A DNA stretch of 64,000 bases. It comes from RDXT01 sp033765305 (GTDB lineage: Bacteria > Bacteroidota > Bacteroidia > J057). Made by a program: the position numbers and the translations under genes. The stretch is taken from NCBI GenBank assembly GCA_033765305.1, contig JANRID010000056.1, positions 18,994-82,993 of the forward strand, written 5' to 3'. Positions 34,617-42,524 of this stretch are shown piece by piece. Below the pieces are notes generated by a model. It saw nothing but the letters and a program-made list of their open reading frames with translations, had not been told where the DNA came from and ran no database searches. Each line of letters opens with the position of its first letter. Position 1 is the first letter of the stretch.

Positions 34617-35372
34617 TCATTCTGCGCGGAGCCGAAGCTTGATCCGGGCGGGGGTGGTAAACTGGCTGTACTGGTCGAGCCGCCGCTGGCGCGCGGCGGA
34701 TTCGGCCAGATCGAGCCGGGTAGGCACCGGCCCTGTATTGAGACCGGCGGCATCGTAGCCGCGCAGGTCCGAGGGGCGTCCGAGGCGGCCGGTCTCCAGC
34801 TCCAGCCGCAGGCTGGCGGCTGCCAGCATGGGGAATCCGTCGAGCGGAAGCTCCGCTTCCAGCAGCAGGTCGGCGCCTTCCTGGCCGAGGGCCAGGCTCA
34901 GGCCTCCGGGATTGCTGGCATCGGCCAGCATCGGCGGCTCTTTGCGCCCGTACAGGCCGATCAGCTCGGCATAGGGCTGGTCGCGCAGCAGCGGGCTCAG
35001 GTCCTGCGCCAGCTGCTCGCGGTAGTACTGCAGGGTGTAGGTATCGGAGGGCTGCTGGGAAGCCGGCAGTCCAATGGGAAAGCGGATGCCCTGCCCCGGC
35101 GCCAGCCAGAGGGTCATGCCGCAGATCAGGATCTGATGCTGCAGCTGGTCGTTGGGGATGCGGATGAGCAGGCGTGCGAAGGCGCTGTCGCGGCTCATGG
35201 CGTAGCGGACGCCCCGTTTGGGGTCGGCGCAGTCCGCTGCCGGCCAGTCATCGGCCTGGCCATCCGGCACGAATGCTGCCTGCGCAGGCAGCACCAGACA
35301 GCCCGGCTGCGCCGGCAGCTGCAGCGCAGCAGCGGCCATCCATACGGTCAGCAGACAGTTCCAGGGGTTCAT
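34617..35372 (-). CDS. Secreted protein of unknown function
   Basis: The ATG at 35372 (MNPWNCLLTVWMAAAALQLPAQ) gives a signal peptide and a product of 251 residues; the much longer frame upstream overlaps the thioesterase gene and is a shadow. The first mature part (FVPDGQADDWPAADC) resembles the start of a carbohydrate-binding/DOMON-type fold often seen in Bacteroidota surface proteins, where DG-x-x-DDW introduces the domain. A specific family could not be named. It sits between the thioesterase gene (32 bases upstream) and the GHL10 gene (38 bases downstream) in one operon, so a secreted role with the glycosidase is possible. Confidence 0.65.
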   Translation of the reverse strand: MNPWNCLLTVWMAAAALQLPAQPGCLVLPAQAAFVPDGQADDWPAADCADPKRGVRYAMSRDSAFARLLIRIPNDQLQHQILICGMTLWLAPGQGIRFPIGLPASQQPSDTYTLQYYREQLAQDLSPLLRDQPYAELIGLYGRKEPPMLADASNPGGLSLALGQEGADLLLEAELPLDGFPMLAAASLRLELETGRLGRPSDLRGYDAAGLNTGPVPTRLDLAESAARQRRLDQYSQFTTPARIKLRLRAE

Positions 35373-35404
35373 GCTGGGTTTGGTTCTGTGGAATTCATGC
35401 AAAC

Positions 35405-36151
35405 TTAGCGCCACTGTATGCGTGCGCGGAACATTTCCTGCCCGCTTTTGCGGATCGAGAACTGGTCGGCATCCGGTTCTGCATGGTGATGCAGCTCGCC
35501 GGTATCGCCTGCCTGAAGCTCGGCGATGAACTGCTGCTCCACGAGCACGGGCGTCCTGCGCCCGGAATACGGCTCCGGCAGGCTGTCGAGGGCCCAGCGG
35601 AGGTAGCTTACATTGTTTACATGGCCTACCATGTCGATATCGCTGTGCTGCGCGGTGATGGGCCGGGCCGGGCCGCCGAAGGCGGCCGCAGGCAGCTTGC
35701 GGGGCTCCGCCGAGGCGCCCCGCGCCGAAGGGTCGCGCGGGAAGGCGTCCACCCGGCTGCCGAGCCGCACCGGCTTGCGGCTGCCGAAGTCGAGCGCTAC
35801 CCAGCGCGATACTGCCCCGGCCAGCACCTCGCCTTCCGCACTGGTCATCCGGAAATCCCGCAGCGAGAACGGGCCGTCGAATCCCCGGACCCAGGTGCTC
35901 AGCTGCACGTCGTCGCGCCAGCGGGGCAGCCTGCGGATCTCGATCCGCATCAGGTGCAGCACCCATACCATGCCGAGGGCCTGCATGCCGTGAAAGCCAA
36001 AGCCGTAGGCATGGGCATGATTGCCCGCGATTTCCTGCAGCCACTGGCAGAGTGCTGTCAGGCGGAGGTCATGCACGGGGTCCACCCAGGAAGCGCCGAT
36101 GCTGCGCGTTTCGCTCCAGGTGCATGCAGGTGCAGGCGCGGCAAGCTCCAT
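35405..36151 (-). CDS. Acyl-ACP thioesterase
   Basis: The product is 248 residues and consists of two hot-dog domains. It hydrolyses acyl-ACP to free fatty acid and ends the fatty-acid synthesis cycle. The first domain has the typical ALCQWLQEIAGNHAHAYGFG stretch. The second carries HSDIDMVGHVNNVSYLRW near residues 168-185, where the Asp, His and Asn in the DxxGHVNNxxY segment are the signature residues of this family. It is 9 bases after the GDH subunit 3-like gene and part of the same operon. Bacteroidota often carry such enzymes; why it is linked to surface-protein genes is unclear. Confidence 0.9.
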   Translation of the reverse strand: MELAAPAPACTWSETRSIGASWVDPVHDLRLTALCQWLQEIAGNHAHAYGFGFHGMQALGMVWVLHLMRIEIRRLPRWRDDVQLSTWVRGFDGPFSLRDFRMTSAEGEVLAGAVSRWVALDFGSRKPVRLGSRVDAFPRDPSARGASAEPRKLPAAAFGGPARPITAQHSDIDMVGHVNNVSYLRWALDSLPEPYSGRRTPVLVEQQFIAELQAGDTGELHHHAEPDADQFSIRKSGQEMFRARIQWR

Positions 36152-36160
36152 ACCGGCAGG

Positions 36161-36811
36161 TCAGGCCCCGTAGCTCACGCCCAGACGGTCCAGCCACTCC
36201 TGCGGCGCGCCGTCCCAGAGGGTCGCCCGGTTGCCGAGGTACTGCAGATCTTCGATGCCGAGTTTGCTGGTGAAAAATCCCGTGGCGGTCAGGTCCCGGA
36301 ACTGGTTGAAGAAGCGAACGCCCTGGCTCATTTCGGGCTTGGCAGTCTTGGGATAGGCGATTTCGTCCAGCAGGGCGCATTGCTGCTCCACGGTGCAGCC
36401 GACGAAGGATTTTTCATAGCGCTTCAGGCACTGCGCATCCAGCCAGGCCAGGCCGCCGCGCATGGGCACCTGCAGCTTGGGCTGGTCCTTCATCATGAAT
36501 TCGATGAACTCAGGCACGCCGGCATCCGATGCGCTGCCGGAGCGCTCGTCGGCGGGAATGATCAGATCGGCCAGGGTACGCACGGTCTGCTGCTCATGCT
36601 CCGTAAAGAAGGTCTCAGCCATCAGCTTCTGATCCTGCTCGGAGAGCACATATTCCTGCCCGGCGTGCTGGTGATGGGCATGGCCGGCATGCGGATCCGC
36701 AGGCGGAGGGGTATTGGGTTCGGTAGCGCAGGAATCGAACAGCAGGCCGGCGCCGATGGTGCCGGCGGCGAGGTATTTGAACGAATCCCGGCGGGAGATG
36801 GACTGGCTCAT
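36161..36811 (-). CDS. Gluconate 2-dehydrogenase subunit 3-like protein, orphan
   Basis: The ATG at 36811 (MSQSISRRDSFKYLAAGTIG) starts a Tat-type signal with the twin arginine SRRDSF, then a hydrophobic stretch ending in a cysteine (LLFDSC), so the protein is probably Tat-exported and possibly lipidated. The product is 216 residues. The core (VRTLADLIIPADERSGSASDAGVPEFIEFMM) matches the gluconate 2-dehydrogenase subunit 3 family, which normally pairs with a GMC-type oxidoreductase encoded next door. No GMC gene is present here; instead an acyl-ACP thioesterase follows after 9 bases. A His-rich segment (HAGHAHHQHAGQ, about 40-51 of the product) may bind metal. It leads the four-gene operon. 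Confidence 0.85.
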   Translation of the reverse strand: MSQSISRRDSFKYLAAGTIGAGLLFDSCATEPNTPPPADPHAGHAHHQHAGQEYVLSEQDQKLMAETFFTEHEQQTVRTLADLIIPADERSGSASDAGVPEFIEFMMKDQPKLQVPMRGGLAWLDAQCLKRYEKSFVGCTVEQQCALLDEIAYPKTAKPEMSQGVRFFNQFRDLTATGFFTSKLGIEDLQYLGNRATLWDGAPQEWLDRLGVSYGA

Positions 36812-36874
36812 GTGCAAGATTGAAGGAACAGCAGCTAAACTGGGATAAATTACCGAGAAAATCAATCCGCCCAC

Positions 36875-36902
36875 GCAAAAACGGGCGCCCGTCAGGACGC
36901 CC
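36875..36902 (-). terminator. Rho-independent terminator of the sterol desaturase-like gene
   Basis: On the minus strand GGGCGTCC-TGAC-GGGCGCCC forms an 8-base stem (one G-U pair) with a 4-base loop, followed by GTTTTTGC. It lies 30 bases past the stop at 36933 and separates that gene from the operon that starts at 36811. Confidence 0.8.
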
Positions 36903-36932
36903 GCCACAGAAAGTTGGGTCAGTTACATGTAG

Positions 36933-38204
36933 TTACGAAGCATGGGCGACCTGCGGGGCAGCCGGCACGGCGGCCTTGGAGCGGTCGCTGAAGTAGTTGC
37001 GCAGGCGCAGGAACCAGACGGTGAAGACCGCCGTCATGAACCAGGCCAGCGGGATCCACACCCAGGAGTAGGGGAGGGTCCAGAGCAGCAGCGGCGCTGC
37101 GAGGAAAAGCAGGGCCAGACGGGCGTATTCCGCTGCCAGCGCCCGGCGGCGCTGCTCGATGGTAAGCCCGTGCGACAGCGCCGAGAAAGCGACCAGCACG
37201 CAGAGCGTGGTGATCTGCAGGGCAGAGAGCGAATACTTGAGCTGCATCAGCGCTACAAAAGCCGCCAGCGTGACCGGCACATTGAAGAAGAGATACAGCT
37301 GCACCCGGAAGGGCACGTCGATGTGCTGCTTGACCCGGCGGCCTTGCGCATCTACCTGATATTCAGAAGGGGTAGGCGCGGCTCCAGCCGGCTGGAAATC
37401 CGGCGGGGAGATGAACACCTTCAGCTTGTCCTGCCAGCGCGGGGTTTCTTTCGCTTTGCGGAACAGCTCCCCCCAGTAGTGCAGGTAGGCGCGGTACGGA
37501 TTGGCACTGTCAAACCCGGTCGTGATGCCATAGTCGGGCTCTTCATCTTCCTCTACAAAGGTGCCGAGCATTTTGTCCCAGATGATGAACACGTGGCCGT
37601 AGTTCTTGTCCAGGTACTTCTCGTTGCGGGCGTGGTGCACGCGGTGGTGCGAAGGCGTGACGAACAAGTACTCCAGCCAGCCCAGCTTGCCCACGAGGCG
37701 CGTATGGGTCACGAGCTGGAATGCGCCGATGAATACCAGCACCGACGTGGTCACTTCCGGGCTGAAGCCGGCGATGGGCAGCCAGATCCAGAAAAAGGAG
37801 CGGTTGATCACGGCAAAGGCCGATACGCGGAACACCGTCGAGATATTCAGCTCCTCGCTCTGATGGTGCACGATGTGCGCGGCCCAGAACACGTTGATCT
37901 CATGGCTGAGGCGGTGGTGCCAGTAGGCGAGGAAGTCGCCCACAAACAGGGCAATAATCCAGACCAGGGGATTGCTGGGCAATTGCCAGGGTGCCACATG
38001 CTCATAGAGAAACTTGAAGACAAAGTACAGCATCACGACCCAGAAGAGGTCGAAAAGCCGTTCGAGCATTCCGCAGCAGATGTTTACCATGGTATCGCTG
38101 AAGCTGTACGCTTGCACGTTCTTCCGGCGCGATACCCAATACTCCAGCAGCGTCAGCGCCAGCAGCACAGGAATGAGCAGCGCTGCATGTTTCAGTTCTC
38201 CCAT
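36933..38204 (-). CDS. Sterol desaturase / fatty acid hydroxylase family membrane protein
   Basis: The product is 423 residues with about eight transmembrane helices. It carries the iron-binding histidine boxes of the fatty-acid hydroxylase superfamily: HHRLSH (96-101), HIVHH (110-114) and HHRVHH (186-191), with a further HVFIIWD. Members insert or hydroxylate lipids using a di-iron centre; bacterial examples include alkylglycerol monooxygenase-like enzymes. The C-terminal extension of about 150 residues with three more helices sets it apart from short family members. The substrate lipid is unknown. It is transcribed alone, with a terminator at 36875-36902. Confidence 0.88.
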   Translation of the reverse strand: MGELKHAALLIPVLLALTLLEYWVSRRKNVQAYSFSDTMVNICCGMLERLFDLFWVVMLYFVFKFLYEHVAPWQLPSNPLVWIIALFVGDFLAYWHHRLSHEINVFWAAHIVHHQSEELNISTVFRVSAFAVINRSFFWIWLPIAGFSPEVTTSVLVFIGAFQLVTHTRLVGKLGWLEYLFVTPSHHRVHHARNEKYLDKNYGHVFIIWDKMLGTFVEEDEEPDYGITTGFDSANPYRAYLHYWGELFRKAKETPRWQDKLKVFISPPDFQPAGAAPTPSEYQVDAQGRRVKQHIDVPFRVQLYLFFNVPVTLAAFVALMQLKYSLSALQITTLCVLVAFSALSHGLTIEQRRRALAAEYARLALLFLAAPLLLWTLPYSWVWIPLAWFMTAVFTVWFLRLRNYFSDRSKAAVPAAPQVAHAS

Positions 38205-38460
38205 ACGCTCATGTCAGGTTTGGTTCAATCAACGTAAAGCCGGGGAGCAAACCCGGATAACAACAGACCTCAAAGCTACGCATTAAGCTGCGCAGGCAAA
38301 AATACGCAAGCCACGGGATGCAGCCCGATGACTTTTGTTCTTGCAAAGTATCAACGGATTATTCGGGCAGAAAGTCCCGCAGGAAAGCTTTGCCCGCCTG
38401 CGGCGGCCTCCGGCCCCGGATCATTTGACCGGGCCGTCCGGGTGCGTATGTTTGTGCTGC

Positions 38461-40143
38461 ATGAGAACGCTGTTTATTGCCTGGGTCAGGCATCCCGCGC
38501 CCTGGCTGCTGGCCGTCTGGCTGCTGCTGAACCTGGTCCAGGCCGGGCTGACGGAGCTGTTTCACGACGAGGCCTACTACTGGCTCTTTTCGCGCCGGCT
38601 GGCGGTCGGGTATTTCGAGCACCCGCCGATGATCGCCTGGCTGATCCGGCTGGGCACGGTGCTGCTGCCGGGCGAGCTGGGCGTGCGCCTGCTGCCGGCG
38701 CTGATGGGATCGGCCTCGGTGGCGCTGCTCTGGCGCCTGAGCGGGCGCGAAGACCCCTGGCTGTTTTTCGGGCTGGCCTTCAGCATGCTGCTGATGCATC
38801 TGGGCGGTTTTTTCGCCGCCCCCGACACGCCGCTGGCCTGTTTCGGGGTGCTGTTTCTGCTGGCGTGGAAGCGGTATCTGGCGCGCGATACCTATGCGGA
38901 TGCGCTGCTGGCCGCCCTGGCGGCCGTGGCGATGCTCTACAGCAAGTATCACGCTGCCATGCTGCTGGGGCTGGTGCTGCTCTCCTGGCCGGGGGTATTG
39001 CGCCGGCGCACGCTCTGGCCCGCCCTGCTGGCCGCCCTGCTGCTCTGCCTGCCGCTGCTGGGCTGGCTCTACGAGCAGCGGCTGGGCACCTTCGCCTTCC
39101 ACCTCGCAGACCGGGTGCGCCGCCCCTGGGGGCCTGATTTTCTCTTCAGCTACCTGGGCGGGCAACTGGGCATCGCCGGCCCGCTGACCGGGCTGCTGCT
39201 CTATCCGGCTGCCCTGCTGCACCGCCCGGAGGACCGCTTCGGGCGGGCGCTGAAGTGGATTGCCCTGGGTATCCCCCTGTTTCTGCTCCTGCTGAGCTTC
39301 CGCGCTTGGATCGAGGCCAACTGGGCCGCGCTGGCCTATCCTTCCATGCTGATCCTCGCATACGGGTACATCCGCGTGCGGCCCGCCTGGCGCCGCTGGG
39401 CCCTGAGCATTGCTGTGCCCGGCGCGCTGCTGCTGGTGCTGCTGCGCGTGCAGCTGGTGAGCCCCTTTCTGCCGCCGCAGCTGGCCTTCCGCACCGAAAC
39501 GAGCGGCTGGAAGGCCTGGGCGGACAGCCTGGCGCGTGCGGCCGGCCCGGATGCCGCCGTATTCGTCAATACCTACCAGTATCCTTCCAAATACCAGTTT
39601 TACAGCGGCTCGCCGGCCTGGACGCTGAGCAATGCCCTCTACCATCCCACCCAGTTCGACCTCTGGGGGGCCGAAGACTCGCTGCAGGGCAAGCCGGCGA
39701 CGGTGTTCATGCGCTACTACCTGCCGGGCGGCGATTCGGTGGAGACGCCGCACGGGCGCTGGTATTTCCGGAAGATTCCGGCCTTCCGCAGCTACGGGCG
39801 GGTGCGCATGGGGCTGGCCGACGGGCGCCGGGTATTTCCGCCGGGCCGGGTGCAGATGCAGGTGCGGCTGGAAGCGCCGGCCGGCCAGGAACTGATGCTG
39901 GGAATATCGGAGGAGATGCCGGCCCGGCTCGGGTTTTTCCTGCTGCGCGACGGCAAAAAAATCGTCGAAGGCTGGGATGAAGACCTGCGCTGGGTGCAGT
40001 ACCCCCTGCGCGACAGCCTGACCGTGCAGGCGACCCTGCACCTGGCATACCCGCCGGGCGAGTACGAGCTGGCGCTGTTTCTCTACAGCGGCTGGCTGGC
40101 CGCTACGGCGCACGGGCCGCGCATTCCCATCCGGATCGAGTGA
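38461..40143 (+). CDS. Glycosyltransferase family 39-like (ArnT/PMT_2 type) membrane protein
   Basis: The ATG at 38461 (MRTLFIAWVRHPAPWLLAVW) gives 560 residues; the longer frame begins inside upstream sequence with no signal-like features. The N-terminal part contains the family motif FHDEAYYWLFSRRLAVGYFE, then HPPMIAWLIR, typical of ArnT-like enzymes that move a sugar from a polyprenyl carrier in the periplasm. Roughly ten transmembrane helices fill residues 1-340, and a soluble C-terminal domain of about 200 residues follows. The donor and acceptor cannot be read from the sequence. The stop codon is one base from the stop of the convergent SufT-like gene. Confidence 0.88.
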   Translation: MRTLFIAWVRHPAPWLLAVWLLLNLVQAGLTELFHDEAYYWLFSRRLAVGYFEHPPMIAWLIRLGTVLLPGELGVRLLPALMGSASVALLWRLSGREDPWLFFGLAFSMLLMHLGGFFAAPDTPLACFGVLFLLAWKRYLARDTYADALLAALAAVAMLYSKYHAAMLLGLVLLSWPGVLRRRTLWPALLAALLLCLPLLGWLYEQRLGTFAFHLADRVRRPWGPDFLFSYLGGQLGIAGPLTGLLLYPAALLHRPEDRFGRALKWIALGIPLFLLLLSFRAWIEANWAALAYPSMLILAYGYIRVRPAWRRWALSIAVPGALLLVLLRVQLVSPFLPPQLAFRTETSGWKAWADSLARAAGPDAAVFVNTYQYPSKYQFYSGSPAWTLSNALYHPTQFDLWGAEDSLQGKPATVFMRYYLPGGDSVETPHGRWYFRKIPAFRSYGRVRMGLADGRRVFPPGRVQMQVRLEAPAGQELMLGISEEMPARLGFFLLRDGKKIVEGWDEDLRWVQYPLRDSLTVQATLHLAYPPGEYELALFLYSGWLAATAHGPRIPIRIE

Positions 40144-40144
40144 A

Positions 40145-40456
40145 TCAGAGCATGCCGAGCTCTACCAGGGCCGCTTCCGACATCATTTCCTTCGTCCACG
40201 GCGGCTCGAAGGTCAGCTCGACCTCGGCTTCGTGGATGCCTTCCACGGCGAGGGCTTTTTCCTTGACTTCATTGGGGATAAACTCCGCGGCCGGGCAGGC
40301 AGGCGCGGTGAGGGTCATGAGCACATGGGCCTTGCCTTCGTCCGAAACGGTGACTTCGTACACCAGGCCCAGTTCGTAGATATTGACCGGAATTTCCGGA
40401 TCGTAGACGGTTTTGATCTGTTCGATGATCTCTTCCCGCAGGGTGGCGGTATTCAT
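40145..40456 (-). CDS. SufT/MIP18-like iron-sulfur cluster assembly protein (DUF59)
   Basis: The product is 103 residues of the MIP18/DUF59 family, which helps mature iron-sulfur proteins. The conserved segment YDPEIPVNIYELGLVYEV is near residues 18-35, and the single reactive cysteine is Cys54 in TAPACPAAEF. It follows the sufE gene by 38 bases on the same strand, so the two form a short Fe-S operon detached from sufBCDS, which is not in the window. Confidence 0.93.
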   Translation of the reverse strand: MNTATLREEIIEQIKTVYDPEIPVNIYELGLVYEVTVSDEGKAHVLMTLTAPACPAAEFIPNEVKEKALAVEGIHEAEVELTFEPPWTKEMMSEAALVELGML

Positions 40457-40494
40457 GGGGCAGCAGGTTCAGGGTGGTGAAGGAAGGAACGGAT

Positions 40495-40932
40495 TCAGGC
40501 AGAAGCGGCGTCGCGGTGCTGGAAAGCCAGGGCGATGTATTTCATCCGCTTGATCATGTTGTTGAGGCCGTTGGAGCGGGTAGGGGAGAGGTGTTCGCGG
40601 ATGCCGATGCGGTCCACGAACTGCAGGTTGGCCTGCAGGATCTCTTCTGGCCGGTGCCCGGAGAGCACCCGCACGAGGAGCGAAATGAGCCCTTTGGTGA
40701 TGATGGCGTCGCTGTCGGCGGCGTATTGCACCATTCCGTCGGCATAGCTGGCCGTCAGCCAGACCTTGGACTGGCAGCCGTGCACCAGATTGTCATCCGT
40801 CTTGTCGGACGGCGGCAGCGGCGGCAGCTCATGGCCCATGTCGATGATGTACTGGTATTTCTGCATCCAGTCGTCGAACAGGTCAAATTCTTCGCCGAGC
40901 TCGGCTTCGATGGCGGGAATCGGTTTCGTCAT
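40495..40932 (-). CDS. sufE: SufE, sulfur acceptor for iron-sulfur cluster assembly
   Basis: The ATG at 40932 (MTKPIPAIEAELGEEF) gives 145 residues; the 23 extra residues of the longest frame are not conserved in character. SufE takes sulfur from the cysteine desulfurase SufS and passes it to the SufBCD scaffold. The catalytic cysteine is Cys53 in NLVHGCQSKVWL, the family signature. The remaining sequence also fits (GLISLLVRVLSGHRPEEIL). It is paired with the DUF59 gene downstream. Confidence 0.95.
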   Translation of the reverse strand: MTKPIPAIEAELGEEFDLFDDWMQKYQYIIDMGHELPPLPPSDKTDDNLVHGCQSKVWLTASYADGMVQYAADSDAIITKGLISLLVRVLSGHRPEEILQANLQFVDRIGIREHLSPTRSNGLNNMIKRMKYIALAFQHRDAASA

Positions 40933-41211
40933 GGGAGTTGCAGTGCGGAATGATAACCCGAAAGCAGATACAAAGTTATGAGTTTGAATGGTCATCTGCA
41001 TATGCGGCAGGTTTTTGCGCAGAGGCGGGGAAGTGCAGCGGTAATGGATGGATGATCTTTAAATTGCCCTCCGGCCCCAACAGGTGCCGGGACTCCTGGC
41101 CATATGGTGCACCCGGCGGCGGGCCGGCCTCCGCAAAAAAATACTGCCCGCCGGAATCTGCCGCCCGCCCCAGCTACGTATCAGGCGCAACATCTTCAAC
41201 ACCTTCCGCTT

Positions 41212-41523
41212 ATGCAGATCTTCCGCATGCTGCTCCTCGGCGCGCTCCTGCTGCTGGCCGCCGCCGTTTCCGCCCAGCCGGTCTCCTTCGAGCTGCGCAA
41301 CAATTCCCTGCAGTCCATCCCCCTGGTCATCACCGGCGTCATGAACCCCAACCTGAGCCCGATGTCCAACAGCGGGGTGACCACGGAAACCGGCACGACG
41401 ATCTTTTTCTTCCACAAGCGCAAGCGCTACCTGCTGCTCGAAGTGAGCCCCGCCCTCGAGGGCAAGCGCATCGTGGTCGATGAGCTGATCCGCGACCGCA
41501 AGCGCGAGCTGGGGCTGAACTGA
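41212..41523 (+). CDS. Small secreted protein of unknown function
   Basis: The ATG at 41212 (MQIFRMLLLGALLLLAAAVS, ending AQP) begins a clear signal peptide and the product is 103 residues. The mature part is a small beta-rich domain with SFELRNNSLQSIPLVITGVM and ends in a basic helix (VDELIRDRKRELGL). I do not recognise the family. Two 10-base arms just after the stop form a terminator, supporting a single-gene transcript. Confidence 0.7.
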   Translation: MQIFRMLLLGALLLLAAAVSAQPVSFELRNNSLQSIPLVITGVMNPNLSPMSNSGVTTETGTTIFFFHKRKRYLLLEVSPALEGKRIVVDELIRDRKRELGLN

Positions 41524-41540
41524 GCAGCCCTGCATCCGGC

Positions 41541-41577
41541 AGCGGCAGGCTCCGGACGGGGCCTGCCGCTTGCTTCT
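41541..41577 (+). terminator. Hairpin terminator of the small secreted protein gene
   Basis: AGCGGCAGGC (41541-41550) and GCCTGCCGCT (41561-41570) form a perfect 10-base stem with a 10-base loop, followed by TGCTTCT. It begins 17 bases after the stop at 41523. Confidence 0.7.
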
Positions 41578-41617
41578 GTCGGGAAGAAGGGCCATTTTGC
41601 ATACAAACACCCCTTCC

Positions 41618-42457
41618 ATGCAGCCTCCCCGCGAAATTCCCTGGCTTACCCGGCTGACCGTCCTGTTCAGCGGGTTCTACATGCAGTTTGGCTGGATCTT
41701 CTTCAGCTTCGGCATGATCTTTTTCTGGATTTTTGTCATGAACTCCGAGATCGTGTACGCGCTCAGCCGCCGCGACTGGCAGCCTGCTCAGGCCGTGGTG
41801 CTGGAGTCGGAGCCTACGGGCGCCAGTGTGAACGGGCGCACGGTGTACCGGCACCGCTACCGCTACGAGGCGGAGGGCCGGCGCTACGAAGGCGAGGGCT
41901 TTCTCACCGGCCAGTCGCTGGAGCCGGGGCGGATGCTTCCGGTGCAGTATGACCGGCGGCAGCCGGAGGAATCCCGCCCGGAGGCGGGCGGCAGGGCCCT
42001 GTTCGGCTATGAGGTAGCCTTCGTGATGGTCTTTCCGCTGGTGGGGCTGATCTTCATCCTGATTGCGTTCCGCCAGAATACCAAGGCGCTGGATCTGCTG
42101 GTCAACGGCAAATTTGCCCGCGGCACCCTGGTCCGCAAGGAGCCGACCAATACAAGCATCAACAAGCAGATCGTCTGGCGCTTCACCTTCTCCTTCACCG
42201 CCGACGACGGGCAGACGTACGAAGCGACGGGCAGCACCCACGAGACCTGGCTCCTGGAGGACGAACGGACGGAGCGCCTGCTCTATGCGCCTTCCGATCC
42301 TTCGTATGCCGCCATGTACGACACCATCGCCGGGGCGCCGCCCCTGAGCCGCGACGGCGAGCTGCAGCCCCTGCCGCTGTCCAAAACCCTGGCGCTTGTG
42401 CTGCCCGGCGTTTCGATCCTGATCCACGGCTGGGTATACCTGACTTTCTTCGCCTGA
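41618..42457 (+). CDS. DUF3592 membrane protein
   Basis: The start at 41618 (MQPPREIPWLTRLTVLFSGF) gives 279 residues and avoids a 16-residue extension that would overlap the preceding terminator. Two transmembrane helices near 15-42 and one around 135-150 flank a domain with the DUF3592 pattern VVLESEPTGASVNGRTVYRH, then YRYEAEGRRYEGEGFLTG, repeated in a second copy after residue 160 (ARGTLVRKEPT, RFTFSFTADDGQTYEAT). A fourth helix lies at the C-terminus. The role of DUF3592 is unknown. Confidence 0.78.
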   Translation: MQPPREIPWLTRLTVLFSGFYMQFGWIFFSFGMIFFWIFVMNSEIVYALSRRDWQPAQAVVLESEPTGASVNGRTVYRHRYRYEAEGRRYEGEGFLTGQSLEPGRMLPVQYDRRQPEESRPEAGGRALFGYEVAFVMVFPLVGLIFILIAFRQNTKALDLLVNGKFARGTLVRKEPTNTSINKQIVWRFTFSFTADDGQTYEATGSTHETWLLEDERTERLLYAPSDPSYAAMYDTIAGAPPLSRDGELQPLPLSKTLALVLPGVSILIHGWVYLTFFA

Positions 42458-42470
42458 GGGCATCACAGCA

Positions 42471-42499
42471 AACAGCCCTGCCGGAAAGGCAGGGCTGTT
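42471..42499. terminator. Bidirectional terminator between DUF3592 and TPR genes
   Basis: AACAGCCCTGCC (42471-42482) and GGCAGGGCTGTT (42488-42499) form a perfect 12-base stem with the 5-base loop GGAAA. It lies 13 bases after the plus-strand stop at 42457 and 25 bases from the minus-strand stop at 42525. Confidence 0.8.
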
Positions 42500-42524
42500 G
42501 CGAATCTGGCATGCGGGAGGCAGG

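Noticed and set aside
38205..38460. Promoter for the GT39-like gene around the TTTTGTTCTTGCAAAG stretch
   Set aside because: A TTTTG is present but no TAnnTTTG-like element follows at 19-20 bases, so a promoter cannot be placed with any confidence.
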